From Kofleriaceae bacterium (GTDB taxonomy: Bacteria > Myxococcota_A > Polyangia > Haliangiales > Haliangiaceae): 64,000 nucleotides of DNA. The stretch spans positions 1 to 64,000 of the forward strand of contig JANTGM010000004.1 in the NCBI GenBank assembly GCA_024762925.1. Reading direction: 5' to 3'. Positions 18,474 to 29,528 of this stretch are shown one piece after another; position 1 is the first letter of the stretch; each line of letters starts with the position of its first letter. The position numbers and the translations under genes are program-made. The notes beneath the pieces are model-generated. The model was given only the letters and a program-made list of their open reading frames with translations, ran no database searches and was not told the origin of the DNA.

Positions 18474-19643
18474 ATGCTGAACCCCCAGAATTCAAAGAGC
18501 CAACTCGGCGAGACGTCCCAGGAGCAATTCATGTCGGCAAACAAAACTAGCAAGAGCGATAGTAAGAGCAGTACCAAGGCCCCACGAAGTGGCCGCCCAT
18601 CCGCGCTCATGCAGGTCGCCAACACCATCGACACAAGCGTCGACTCTTCGCTCGATGCGTTCATCGCCGAGGCGAACTCAACCCTGGATGACATGGGAGG
18701 TTGGGGACTCAACCCAGAGTCGGCTGCGGAAGAATTGGCCAGTGCCTCGGCGGCAGAGGAAGCCGAGAAGCGGATTGCCGAGGCTGAGCGGCGCTCGAAG
18801 GAACTTGAAGAGGAGACGCAGAAGCAACTAAAAGCCGCGCAAAGCCAAGTTGCTGATGCTGAGGCTCGTCTCGCAGCTGCAGAGCAGCGAGCTGAGAGAG
18901 CTGAGAAGACTGCCAAGAGCGCAAAAGCGAGCCTTACCGCCACCGCAGTTGCCAAGAGTCAGGCGAAGCAAACACCAGCCCCGGCAGCCAAGGTTGAGGA
19001 GAAGAAGGAAGAAGCGAAAGCGGCGGTGGTCGCAAAACCCGTTGTTGCCGCTCCAACTCCCGTCGAAGAAACCAAGAGTTCACCCAAGCTAGGGCTCTTC
19101 CTGGGGGTCTTTGCTGCCGGTGGTCTCATCGCGTTTGGCGCGACGAAACTCATGGGAGGCTCATCGGACTCAACCGAATCCAAAGCTGCACCCACAGTCA
19201 CCCAGCCAGCTACCACAATCCCCACTGCACCAACGCCAACGCCAGCAGCAGTTCCCGCACCAGAGGTCAAGTCTCTAGCGGACACCGAGCCGGCTGTTGA
19301 ACCACTTCCAACACCAGCTGACGAAGCTGCTGCGGCCGCTGCAGCAGAGGCCGCTGAAGCTGCGGCCACGGAAACGGCAGCTGCTGAAGCTGCGGCCGAG
19401 CTTGCGGCAAAAGAAGCCGCTGATGCGGAACTGGCCGCGGCCAGTGAAGCTGCTGCGACTAAACTCGCTGAAGAGCAGGCGGCCAAGGAGAAGGCAGCCA
19501 AACTGGCGGCAAATAAGAAGGCACCTGCCAAGAAGGTCACAAAGAAGAAGAGACCCGCTGCAAAGAAAAAGAAACCCGCTGCGAAGAAGAAGAAGGCACC
19601 TGCCAAGAAGAAATCTGGCGGTATCGTCGACCCATTCGCATAG
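18474..19643 (+). CDS. coiled-coil membrane protein with histone-H1-like Lys/Ala tail
   Basis: 389 residues from ATG 18474, preceded by GAGGAG six bases upstream; the in-frame extension before it is not coding-like. Layout: a Ser/Lys-rich N-terminus; a charged coiled coil at about 95-150 (repeated Ala/Glu/Arg, such as EEAEKRIAEAERRSKELE); a Lys/Pro/Ala linker. One hydrophobic segment follows (LGLFLGVFAAGGLIAFGAT), then a Pro/Thr stretch and an Ala/Glu coiled region. The final 45 residues are dominated by KKAPAKK / PAAKKKK repeats, like eukaryotic H1 or bacterial H1-like proteins. The tail could bind DNA or acidic polymer. If the N-terminus is cytoplasmic, the tail would be periplasmic. No known family recognised. 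Confidence 0.7.
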   Translation: MLNPQNSKSQLGETSQEQFMSANKTSKSDSKSSTKAPRSGRPSALMQVANTIDTSVDSSLDAFIAEANSTLDDMGGWGLNPESAAEELASASAAEEAEKRIAEAERRSKELEEETQKQLKAAQSQVADAEARLAAAEQRAERAEKTAKSAKASLTATAVAKSQAKQTPAPAAKVEEKKEEAKAAVVAKPVVAAPTPVEETKSSPKLGLFLGVFAAGGLIAFGATKLMGGSSDSTESKAAPTVTQPATTIPTAPTPTPAAVPAPEVKSLADTEPAVEPLPTPADEAAAAAAAEAAEAAATETAAAEAAAELAAKEAADAELAAASEAAATKLAEEQAAKEKAAKLAANKKAPAKKVTKKKRPAAKKKKPAAKKKKAPAKKKSGGIVDPFA

Positions 19644-19848
19644 CGTATCGGGAGCGCTGGCCTTGGATTCTCAAGGTCATACCGCTCGCCAATCGCTGTA
19701 ACACTCCAGGCCGCAGTCAGCCAATTCGGTGATGACTGTGGCCTTTGTTTTGGACCTTTGCCCCAGCAGATTGCTGTGGTAAACCCCGCCACCGTTACCG
19801 GCCGCGGCCCATGAAATCACAGGGCAAATCGGCAAGGAGGCCCCACTC

Positions 19849-21249
19849 GTGCACCAAACAAAGAATCGACACTTCTCTTCCCTGCTCGCCACGGCACTTG
19901 GTGGCGCTGGCGCTCTCGGACTCGTCTTCGGACTCAGCATGCCCAATGCGCAAGCTCAGGGCGCCCCTGAAACGCCTGCGGCAGAAACGCCTGCTGCCGA
20001 AGCACCTGCTGCCGAAGCACCTGCTGCCGAAGTGCCTGCTGCAACCCCAGGAGATGAGCCCGCTCCCGCGGAGACCCCAGACGAGACTCCAGCTGAGCCA
20101 ACCGGGCCAAGCGCTGAAGACATGCTCAAGGCCAAAGAGGCCTTCATGAAAGGCAAAGAGCTTTTCGACGCCAAAGACTTTGAGAATGCTGTCGATCAGT
20201 TCAAAGAATCGTACAAGCTATCGAAGAACCCGGTTCTTCTCTACAACATCGCCTTCACGCACGACGAAATCGGCGATGCACAGCTTGCGACTTTGTACTA
20301 CGAAAAATTCCTACGAGACACGAACAAGGGAGCTGCCAACCGCGACCTGGCTCGAAAGCGTTTACGCACCCTGAAGAAGGAAGCCGGAGGTTCTACCGAC
20401 GGTCCTGATGAGAGCACTGTCACAGCATTCAAGCACACCGTCGTCGACGAAGCTCCTCCCGGCATGCCACTCGACATCGTAGCAGTGGTTCCAGAAGGCG
20501 TACCATGGCGCGTTGTGCTTCACTACCGCCCCGCTGGCGAGCCCAAGTTCACGAGTGTCGAGATGCGCTACCGCTTTAAAGAGCTTGTCGCGCGAATTCC
20601 AAAGACCGCCACAACCAGCAAGAACGTCCAGTACTACCTCGAAGTCGAAGATGGCTCGGGCAAAGTGTTGGAGCGCTCGGGTGAGCCAACAAGCCCTCAC
20701 ATCGTATACATGGAAGAGGGTGCCAAGCCGCGCTTCTACGCTGATACGGTGGGTAGTCCGGTGAACACCCAAATCACCGATTCCGATTCTCCCAACGGTG
20801 CTGGAATCACGGGCGGCAACAACAACACCGTCAACACCGATGGCGGTTGGACCGACGTCCAGTCATCGAAGTTCAGCAAGCTCAAGTGGGGGACAACAGC
20901 TGGGGCGGCAACCTTCATCCTGCTCTCTGGCACCTTCTACCTCATCTCTTCGAGCCACTCGAGCACGCTTGAGGACGAGGCCCTCAAGTCGCAATTCGGC
21001 AACTGTCCTGACGCTCCTTGCAACCAGTTTGCACAGAAGCAGAAAGACCTTGAGTCTCTGGGACAAACCTACGAGACCCTAGGAACTGTTGGCCTTGCTC
21101 TTGGAGCTGCCACCGCCGTTGCAGCGGGTGCCCTTTGGTACATGGAGCTCACAGACAAGGGCGATAAGAAGAATTCCACTACCTCCCTCATCACCGTTCC
21201 CACGGTTGGTGACGACTACCTTGGCGCTACAGCCTCGATTCGGTTCTAG
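19849..21249 (+). CDS. exported TPR-type protein with Ala/Pro repeats
   Basis: 466 residues from GTG 19849, with AAGGAGG eight bases upstream. Signal peptide to about residue 37 (LSMPNAQAQ). Then a low-complexity ETPAAEAPAAE stretch made of 15-bp repeats, then a TPR-like helical region at about 90-170 (AKEAFMKGKELFDAKDFENA, NPVLLYNIAFTHDEIG). A beta-rich middle follows, then a TM segment near FILLSGTFYLISSS and a second hydrophobic helix near GLALGAATAVAAGALWY. Such proteins are common in myxobacterial envelopes and may scaffold complexes. No catalytic motif. It ends 2 bp before the next lipoprotein gene, so the two probably form one unit. Confidence 0.75.
   Translation: MHQTKNRHFSSLLATALGGAGALGLVFGLSMPNAQAQGAPETPAAETPAAEAPAAEAPAAEVPAATPGDEPAPAETPDETPAEPTGPSAEDMLKAKEAFMKGKELFDAKDFENAVDQFKESYKLSKNPVLLYNIAFTHDEIGDAQLATLYYEKFLRDTNKGAANRDLARKRLRTLKKEAGGSTDGPDESTVTAFKHTVVDEAPPGMPLDIVAVVPEGVPWRVVLHYRPAGEPKFTSVEMRYRFKELVARIPKTATTSKNVQYYLEVEDGSGKVLERSGEPTSPHIVYMEEGAKPRFYADTVGSPVNTQITDSDSPNGAGITGGNNNTVNTDGGWTDVQSSKFSKLKWGTTAGAATFILLSGTFYLISSSHSSTLEDEALKSQFGNCPDAPCNQFAQKQKDLESLGQTYETLGTVGLALGAATAVAAGALWYMELTDKGDKKNSTTSLITVPTVGDDYLGATASIRF
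19970..20043 (+). repeat. 15-bp coding tandem repeat
   Basis: About five near-identical copies of a 15-bp unit (consensus GCCGAAGCACCTGCT) in frame, coding the AEAPA pentad in the N-terminal linker of the TPR protein. Copy number could vary by slippage without changing frame. Confidence 0.75.
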
Positions 21250-21251
21250 TC

Positions 21252-21914
21252 ATGACAAACGCAAAGAACATGTCACGCAATTCGGTACTCTCCTTGGGCT
21301 TCGCCCTCAGCCTCACAATCGCTGGCGGCGCACTCATGGGCGCATGCAATACGTACGATCCAGATCTTGGCAGCGCACCGTTTCGCTGTGGTCTCGACAG
21401 TCCTCGTTGCCCTGAAGGGTACGAGTGCGTTTCCTATTCAGCGGCAGAGGAAATCTGTGAGCGAAAGGGTGATGACACGGTCCGTGCCGACGGAGGTCCA
21501 GAACCCGATGGGAGTGGTGGCGACTTTGTCTGCAACAACGACAGCGACTTTGAGCCAAACGAATCGCTTGGCGACCCAACGCTAACCACAATCCCCGCAG
21601 TTGACACCTCGGTCCGCTACGTGAGCTTGGCCATTTGCCCAACGACAGACCAGGATTTCTTCCGGTTTGAAGTTGCGACCAATGCCACCAATGTTACTGC
21701 CGAGATCGAATACCAGGCGGGTCGTGGCACTCTTGCGCTCGACATCCTCAACAACACTGGGGTCTCCATTAGCAGTGCTCAGGCCGTTGGTGGCAATCCC
21801 AATATTCTTCGAGCGGCCATTCCCAACCTACCTGTTGGCATCTACTTCGCACAGGTTCGTGCTGGCGAAGCTGGAGTGCAAAACAACTACTCCATCGAGA
21901 TCATTACCAACTAG
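21252..21914 (+). CDS. lipoprotein with pre-peptidase C-terminal-like domain
   Basis: 220 residues. Lipoprotein signal with lipobox ALMGAC (mature Cys about residue 35), then a Cys-rich segment (FRCGLDSPRCPEGYECVS) like those in many myxobacterial surface lipoproteins. A beta-sandwich of the PPC type ends it (DQDFFRFEV, LALDILNNTG, LPVGIYFAQVRAG, NNYSIEI). PPC domains bind carbohydrate or protein, or cap secreted enzymes. No catalytic domain is present. Starts 2 bp after the TPR gene stop. Confidence 0.72.
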   Translation: MTNAKNMSRNSVLSLGFALSLTIAGGALMGACNTYDPDLGSAPFRCGLDSPRCPEGYECVSYSAAEEICERKGDDTVRADGGPEPDGSGGDFVCNNDSDFEPNESLGDPTLTTIPAVDTSVRYVSLAICPTTDQDFFRFEVATNATNVTAEIEYQAGRGTLALDILNNTGVSISSAQAVGGNPNILRAAIPNLPVGIYFAQVRAGEAGVQNNYSIEIITN

Positions 21915-22046
21915 TGTGGGATCCAGAGGCATAGAACGCCCTGGCTTGGTTCTTCGCCCTTTGAACGCCTTCTGCTCATCGTTGCTCAGATCCTTCCTTG
22001 CCCCAGCAAGGTCGTCCTTCGCCGCCAACGATAGGTTGGCAGCCAG

Positions 22047-22244
22047 TCATGCGTCTAGCAGCTCAAAGCGCATGCGCCAGCGCTCATACTCGCTGCGCAA
22101 CTCAGTGGCTCGCGATGGCTGCCGCTGGGCTGCCTGCTGCAAACGCCTCAGGATCTCGCTCGTGCCATCGTGACGTCTCGACATCAATCGCAGACGCAGT
22201 TCACTCCGGATTCTCGCCAGCTCACGGTGTTCTTGATAACTCAT
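22047..22244 (-). CDS. small basic helical protein of unknown function
   Basis: A 65-residue, Arg/Glu-rich, probably all-helical protein (RIRSELRLRLMSRR, ELRSEYERWRMRFELLD). A GGGGAG lies five bases before the ATG, which is the main reason to accept it as real. It lies alone between the lipoprotein gene and pilB, on the opposite strand. No family recognised. The flanks (21915-22046 and 22245-22537) show no other convincing gene; the second must hold the pilB promoter. Confidence 0.5.
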   Translation of the reverse strand: MSYQEHRELARIRSELRLRLMSRRHDGTSEILRRLQQAAQRQPSRATELRSEYERWRMRFELLDA

Positions 22245-22537
22245 TGATACTCCCCGGTTGATGAAGTCCCCAGACTCCTACGCTGTGGTACTCGGCCGCT
22301 TTCTGCAAATTTTCTGCATTTCTTGTCGCTGGGAACACATTGCCGACGCTGTGCTCCTATGTACGCCCATATATAGGCAGATATAGCGCCCGTCTACGCA
22401 CTTGCACGGAACTCGCGTTGCCTCGTAAATCCCTGTAAGCTTGTGAGCCGGCGGGGTTTCTGTCGAACCTCGTGAAACTCTTGCATCCTCGCGGAGGGGA
22501 TAGACCGTATGGGCCACAGCAGAATGAGCCGTAGCAA

Positions 22538-24238
<1,701 letters not shown>

Positions 24239-24261
24239 CGCTCCAAAACGAGACCACCCCA

Positions 24262-25356
24262 ATGCCGCCAACACTGCACCAACTTCTAAAGGCCATGATC
24301 GACAAGGGAGCGTCGGATCTTCACATCACGACCGCTTCCCCGCCACAGCTTCGTATCGACGGTGAGCTCGCGCCTCTGAGAACCGAGCCGCTATCCCCTG
24401 TCGAAACCAAGCAGCTGTGTTACTCCATCCTCACCGATGCTCAGAAGCTTCGCTTCGAAGAGGATCAAGAGCTCGATCTCAGCTTTGGCGTAAAGAATCT
24501 TGCGCGCTTTCGCTCAAACATTTTCATGCAGCGAGGAGCAGTTGCCGGCGCGTTTCGAATGGTGCCCTTCAAGATCATTCCTCTGCGGGATCTTGGATTA
24601 CCACCGGTGGTTGATGCCCTCTGTGAGCGCCCGCGCGGACTTGTGCTTGTTACCGGGCCTACGGGATCCGGAAAATCCACGACCCTGGCCTCGATGATCG
24701 ACAAGATCAACTCCACAACCCGACAGCACATCGTCACGATCGAGGACCCGATTGAATTCATTCACGCCCACAAGGGCTGTCTCGTCAACCAACGAGAGAT
24801 TGGTGCAGACTCACAGAGTTTCAAGCGTGCCCTGCGATACATCCTTCGCCAAGATCCAGATGTCGTTCTCATCGGCGAGCTTCGCGACCTTGAGACCATC
24901 GAGGCCGCACTTACGATTGGTGAGACGGGCCACTTGGCGTTTGCAACGCTGCATACCAACGGCGCGGTCCAGAGCATCAACAGAATTGTCGATGTGTTCC
25001 CGCCCCATCAGCAGTCGCAGATTCGCGCAGTGCTTTCCTTCGTACTTGAGGGCGTGATTTCACAGACGCTCATACCAAACCTCAGTGGCCGAGGCCGCAC
25101 GCTCGCCATGGAAGTAATGGTTCCAAATTCAGCTATTCGAAACCTCATTCGCGAGGATAAGGTGCATCAGATTTATTCTCAGATGCAGATTGGTCAGAAG
25201 AAGTTCGGCATGAAGACGATGAATCAATCGTTAAGCGAATCGGTGCTGCTCAAGAAGATTTCTCTTGAGGATGCCTTGATGCGCTCGGACGACATAATAG
25301 AACTCAAGACACTGATAGCAGAAGCAGGCGGCGGCCCACGGCCCTCACGCACGTGA
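24262..25356 (+). CDS. pilT: type IV pilus retraction ATPase PilT
   Basis: 364 residues. It starts MPPTLHQLLKAMIDKGASDLHI as PilT proteins do. Walker A GPTGSGKSTT lies at about 131-140, Walker B VVLIGELRDLETIE, His box TGHLAFATLHTNGA. Near the C-terminus the PilT-specific AIRNLIREDK motif is present, essential for retraction. It depolymerises pili and so drives twitching-type motility. Lies 23 bp after pilB. Confidence 0.96.
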   Translation: MPPTLHQLLKAMIDKGASDLHITTASPPQLRIDGELAPLRTEPLSPVETKQLCYSILTDAQKLRFEEDQELDLSFGVKNLARFRSNIFMQRGAVAGAFRMVPFKIIPLRDLGLPPVVDALCERPRGLVLVTGPTGSGKSTTLASMIDKINSTTRQHIVTIEDPIEFIHAHKGCLVNQREIGADSQSFKRALRYILRQDPDVVLIGELRDLETIEAALTIGETGHLAFATLHTNGAVQSINRIVDVFPPHQQSQIRAVLSFVLEGVISQTLIPNLSGRGRTLAMEVMVPNSAIRNLIREDKVHQIYSQMQIGQKKFGMKTMNQSLSESVLLKKISLEDALMRSDDIIELKTLIAEAGGGPRPSRT

Positions 25357-25383
25357 AGGCACTCGGGAGAATAGGAACAAACA

Positions 25384-26586
25384 ATGCCCAAGTTTGATTG
25401 GCAAGGTCAGTCCCGAGAAGGGGACATGCTCAGCGGCACCTACAGCGCTGGCAATAAGGACGAGGTTCTCGCGCGATTGCGCGCCGAGAACATCACTCCT
25501 CGCAAAGTCTCGAAGCAGGCCAGAGAGATAAGTTTCAGCATTGGAACCGGTGTTAGCCACCAAGACCTGCTCATCTTCACGAGGCAGCTTGCCACGATGA
25601 TTGATGCGGGACTTCCCTTGGTCCAGTGTCTCGACATTCTCGGCACCCAAAGCGACAACAAGAGCTTCGCCAAAGTGTTGCTTGGAGTTAAGGGACACGT
25701 CGAAACGGGTGCCACCTTTTCCGAGTCGCTTCGCAAATACCCCAAGGTCTTCGATGAACTCTACGTCAACCTCATCGCCGCCGGTGAGGTCGGCGGTATC
25801 CTAGACACCATTCTCACCAGACTCTCGGAGTACATCGAGAAAAACGTGAAGCTCAAGCGCCAGGTTAAGAGCGCGATGGTGTACCCAATCTCGATTCTTT
25901 GCATCGCGATCTTGGTTATCGCCGTCATGCTTGGCAAGGTCATCCCAGTCTTCGAGGAGATGTACCAAGAATTCAAAGGAGCGACGCTTCCAGAGCCAAC
26001 GCAAATCGTCATTGGCATTTCAAACAGCTTCACCAGCAACTGGTACATCTACTTTGGAAGTTTGGCTGCCTTTCTAATATTTATGACCGTTACCCTAAAC
26101 AATCCCAAGGGTAGAAAGGTCTTTGACGCGCTCATTCTAAAGTTCCCTGTCATCGGCTCGGTGATGAGAAAGATTACCGTGGCGCGTTTCACGCGAACGC
26201 TTGGCACCCTGCTCGCCTCTGGTGTCCCAATTCTCGACTCCCTCGAAATCTGCGCCAAGACATCTGGCAACAAGACCGTTGAAGCCGCCATCTATCACGC
26301 TCGCGAGAAGATTTCAGAGGGTAAAGACCTAGCTTCGCCTCTCATGGAAACCGGAGTATTCCCCTCCATGGTTGTACAAATGATCGGAGTTGGTGAGCAA
26401 ACAGGCGCCATGGATCAGATGCTTCAGAAGATTGCCGACTTCTACGAAGAAGAGGTGGATGTTGCTGTAGCTGCCATGACATCTCTTATGGAACCCATCA
26501 TGATGGTCTTCCTCGGTGGTCTCGTCGGTGGTCTCATTGTCGCCATGTACCTCCCGGTTTTCGAACTGGCTGGCAACATCGGCTAG
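25384..26586 (+). CDS. pilC: type IV pilus inner-membrane platform protein PilC
   Basis: 400 residues, two GspF/T2SF domains. The first (FTRQLATMIDAGLPLVQCLDIL) and the second (FTRTLGTLLASGVPILDSLEI) are followed by the GEQTGAMDQML signature. Three membrane helices are seen (around SILCIAILVIAVMLG, IYFGSLAAFLIFMTV and the C-terminal MMVFLGGLVGGLIVAMYL). It is the rotor/platform that couples PilB and PilT to pilin. Lies 27 bp after pilT. Confidence 0.95.
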   Translation: MPKFDWQGQSREGDMLSGTYSAGNKDEVLARLRAENITPRKVSKQAREISFSIGTGVSHQDLLIFTRQLATMIDAGLPLVQCLDILGTQSDNKSFAKVLLGVKGHVETGATFSESLRKYPKVFDELYVNLIAAGEVGGILDTILTRLSEYIEKNVKLKRQVKSAMVYPISILCIAILVIAVMLGKVIPVFEEMYQEFKGATLPEPTQIVIGISNSFTSNWYIYFGSLAAFLIFMTVTLNNPKGRKVFDALILKFPVIGSVMRKITVARFTRTLGTLLASGVPILDSLEICAKTSGNKTVEAAIYHAREKISEGKDLASPLMETGVFPSMVVQMIGVGEQTGAMDQMLQKIADFYEEEVDVAVAAMTSLMEPIMMVFLGGLVGGLIVAMYLPVFELAGNIG

Positions 26587-26593
26587 GCAGCGG

Positions 26594-28345
26594 TTGGCCC
26601 AAGAGAGCAACAACACAAGAGAGCCCTCAGACGAGGGCGTTACACGCAATAAACGGCCGGTTCGCGATTCACGCGCTCCGGCCGATTCTCTTTCTCAACT
26701 CGCCGCTGGCAACCCCGGCCACGAGGATCTCAGAAGACGGCTTACCTATCTGATGGCCTTTCGAGTGCTTCTTATCACCTTGGTGATGGGGGCAACGACA
26801 GTCTTGTATTGGCTCAGTGATGCTGACCTAACGCAGCCAACCGCTCTTATTCTCTACGGCGTCATCGCCACGACCTACCTTCTAACGATCATCTACGCCC
26901 GAGCACTAAGCAAAGAGGGCGACTATCGCGAGTTGGCCCTCTGGCAAGTTGCCGGAGACCTCGCCATCGCGACCATCATCGTGCATGTCACCGGAGGCGT
27001 GCAGAGCGCCTACACATTCTTCTATCCCCTCGCAGTCATCGCCTCGGCCGTAGTCCGTTATCAGCGAGGAGCCATTCTCGTGACCATGGCCGCCGTGCTT
27101 CTCTTCTTGGCGGTGGCCTTCCTCGGTTGGATCGAAGTGCTGCCAACGCCAGGTGGCCCAGCTGCGGCCCCAAGCGAACTCGGCGCGCTCGCCTTTGCTA
27201 GGGCCCTAGGTCTTAACCTCGCGGCCATCGTTGGAGTTGGCGCAATGGCGGTCCAGCTGGCAGCTCAGCTCCAGAAATCTTCTCACGACTTGGAAGTGCA
27301 TCGTTCGGTCGCGGCGGACCTTCTCACATTGCATGAAGACATCGTCCGCTGTCTCACGAGCGGTCTTGTCACGGTGGACCTGTCCGGCCGCGTGCTCACC
27401 ATGAACGAGACAGCCTGCGAGATTCTGGGGAGCCCTCAGGAGGCCGTCATTGGGGCACCCCTGGAGCAGTTTGCCCCACAACTTGCCTCGGCGCTGGGCG
27501 GCTCGCCCATCGACCAGGAGTCGCGACGCGGTGAGGTGCGCCATGGAGCGCTCATTCTCGGCATCTCGATCTCACCGCTACTCGACCACACGTCCGAAGC
27601 CATTGGTCGCATCATCAATTTTCAAGATCTCACCGAGGTCCGCCAGTTGGAAGAGCAAATCAAACGCGCCGAGCGATTGACGGCAATTGGCACGATGGCA
27701 GCTGGCGTCGCACACGAAATCCGCAACCCACTCGCTTCCATATCCGGATCTATCGAGCTACTGAGCAGCTCGCCATCGCAAGACCAAGACAGTGTCGCGC
27801 TCATGAACATCGTCACGCGAGAAATTGAGCGACTCAACTCACTCATCACAGAACTCCTGGAGTACGCAAGTCCACGTGCACCCAGCATCATGCACTTTGA
27901 CGTCTGCGAAGTGATTCGCGACACCTTGCGAGTCTTTGCGCAAAACTCCGAGTTCTCCTCTGTGGTGGTGGAATTCTTAGATGATGATGGAGAACGGGGT
28001 CTGCCTTTACGCGCCGACCCCGAGAAGATTCGCCAAGTAATCTGGAACCTCCTTCGCAATAGTGCTGAGGCCTCAGGAGAAGGGGGGAACCATGTCTGGG
28101 TGTCCGCAACGCGTGAAAGTGACTCGGTCGTGATTTCGTTTCGGGACGATGGACCGGGGATCGCAAAGGAACTTCTCGACAAGGTTTTCGATCCGTTTTT
28201 CACAACGAAGTCCAAGGGATCGGGGCTTGGGCTCGCTGTCGTGCAAAGCACGATTCTCGACCACCAGGGAGAAGTTTGGGTTGAGAGCGAAGAAAACGCG
28301 GGGGCTAGCTTTCACGTCCGCCTCCCATATGCTCCCCTATCCTAA
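26594..28345 (+). CDS. pilS: sensor histidine kinase PilS
   Basis: 583 residues from TTG 26594, seven bases after the pilC stop. The alternative ATG at 26516 lies inside pilC and would add a non-homologous leader. About six membrane helices (residues 55-230), a PAS domain (LTSGLVTVDLSGRVLTMNETA), a HisKA with the phospho-His in AAGVAHEIRNPLAS (about residue 373), and a HATPase with N box WNLLRNSAEA, DDGPGI and GSGLGLAVVQ. PilS normally phosphorylates PilR to control pilin transcription. No pilR follows it here. One-base overlap (TAATG) with the zinc-finger gene suggests coupling. Confidence 0.88.
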   Translation: MAQESNNTREPSDEGVTRNKRPVRDSRAPADSLSQLAAGNPGHEDLRRRLTYLMAFRVLLITLVMGATTVLYWLSDADLTQPTALILYGVIATTYLLTIIYARALSKEGDYRELALWQVAGDLAIATIIVHVTGGVQSAYTFFYPLAVIASAVVRYQRGAILVTMAAVLLFLAVAFLGWIEVLPTPGGPAAAPSELGALAFARALGLNLAAIVGVGAMAVQLAAQLQKSSHDLEVHRSVAADLLTLHEDIVRCLTSGLVTVDLSGRVLTMNETACEILGSPQEAVIGAPLEQFAPQLASALGGSPIDQESRRGEVRHGALILGISISPLLDHTSEAIGRIINFQDLTEVRQLEEQIKRAERLTAIGTMAAGVAHEIRNPLASISGSIELLSSSPSQDQDSVALMNIVTREIERLNSLITELLEYASPRAPSIMHFDVCEVIRDTLRVFAQNSEFSSVVVEFLDDDGERGLPLRADPEKIRQVIWNLLRNSAEASGEGGNHVWVSATRESDSVVISFRDDGPGIAKELLDKVFDPFFTTKSKGSGLGLAVVQSTILDHQGEVWVESEENAGASFHVRLPYAPLS

Positions 28346-28683
28346 TGCATAGCGAGTCATGCCCATTATGCGCCGCAACCGAGGGCGCAACTCACGCTGT
28401 ACATATCTGCGGCAACTGCCACGCAGGCCTGCACATCACTGGCGCTCTACCTGTATCGGTCACTGGTGAGTTTAGTGCGGTGAGCGAAGCGATGCTCGAA
28501 GCGCAGTTTCGATCAGAAAACCCCTCAGAGGAAACAACCGCGACCTGTTGTTGGTGCAACAAGAGTCCATCACAGGTAAGAAAAATGCTATCGCAAGGCA
28601 GCTATCACATCTGCAACGAGTGCGTGGCTCTGTGCGCCGACATCCTGCAAATGGAACTGGGCGACAACTACGGCAGCTCCTAG
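28345..28683 (+). CDS. stand-alone ClpX-type zinc-finger protein
   Basis: 112 residues. The C-terminal 45 residues match the C4 zinc-binding dimerisation domain of ClpX: CxxC in CCWCNKSPSQVRKML and CxxC in YHICNECVALCADIL. The N-terminal half has a second CxxC pair set (CPLC...CGNC) and no AAA+ part. In ClpX this domain recruits substrates and adaptors. A free copy could act as an adaptor or competitor for ClpXP. It overlaps the pilS stop by one base. Whether it belongs to the pilus pathway is unknown. Confidence 0.75.
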   Translation: MHSESCPLCAATEGATHAVHICGNCHAGLHITGALPVSVTGEFSAVSEAMLEAQFRSENPSEETTATCCWCNKSPSQVRKMLSQGSYHICNECVALCADILQMELGDNYGSS

Positions 28684-28689
28684 CTTGCG

Positions 28690-29470
28690 CTGTGCACACA
28701 TGGGCACCATGCGAAAACTGCCCCTGCTCCCCCTCGTCGCAACTCTCGCTCTCGTCGTCGAATTCTCGCTGGGCACGCTTGGCGATGAGCTTCTCGGTAC
28801 CTCGAGCAATCTGCTTTACGAGCGTTTGCGCATCTGCTTTAGGGGGCGGTGGTACGGGGCGAAACACGACATCTCGGTTGTTGTTTTGGGCGAAGACGCC
28901 ATCGGGCAAGATATTGTGAAAGTGGCAATTGAGATTCAGCAGCGAGCCAAAGCGCTGCACAAAGCCGATGGCACCACACATGGGATCTGTGATGCCAAGG
29001 CGTCTTGCGGCGCGCTTCTGCCAGGCGAACACTTTGCGCAAGGCCATGTCGAGTACGCGGCTTAGCAAGTCGTGATCTGTCGCGAGCAAGAAACGCACAC
29101 GCCTGGGCACACAGAGCACCCACTGGCGATAGGGGGAGGGCAGGCAAGACGTTGTCAAGCATGTGCGCTGCGGTATTGCTCATGCGCCTTGCTGTGCACG
29201 ATGGACAGAAACCGCGTCCTTTGCACGAGAACGCTACGAGTTTTTCGTTTGGGCATTCCACGCATTTGACCCGCACAAAACCGCGCCTGAGCTGACCACA
29301 GTCTAGGTACTTCTTAAATTCACGGCCGACAAAGGCCGGGTAGCCAAATCCGTGCTCACTTCGCTCTTCCGCTGCTGACAGGCAAGCACCGAGGTTTCGA
29401 TGTATGACGCCATGCAGGACCGTTTCTTCCGGCTTCCGGCGCTCGTAGGCTGAGGGAGCTAGCGGTGTTT
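28690..29470 (-). pseudogene. IS91-type transposase remnant (frameshifted, truncated)
   Basis: Reading the minus strand from about 29470 gives an IS91-type N-terminus (YERRKPEETVLHGVIHRNL, then FKKYLDCGQLRRGFVRVKC). The zinc-binding FSCKGRGFCPSCTARRM follows, then HMLDNVLPALPL. Homology then jumps to another frame near 29130 and continues with YRQWVLCVPRRVRFLLATDHDL and GAIGFVQRFGSLLNLNCHFH until about 28690. The catalytic C-terminal part is missing: homology stops at the end of the zinc-finger gene. No terminal ori/ter sequences or target repeats were recognised. It is an old, inactive insertion. Confidence 0.85.
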
Positions 29471-29528
29471 TTAGAGCGCCCAGATGACGCAGATACCTGG
29501 GGGGCTAGCGCTTGTCCCTCGCGTTTCG

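Noticed and set aside
26516-26593. ATG 26516 as pilS start
   Set aside because: Lies 70 bp inside pilC and adds residues unrelated to histidine kinases; TTG 26594 is preferred.
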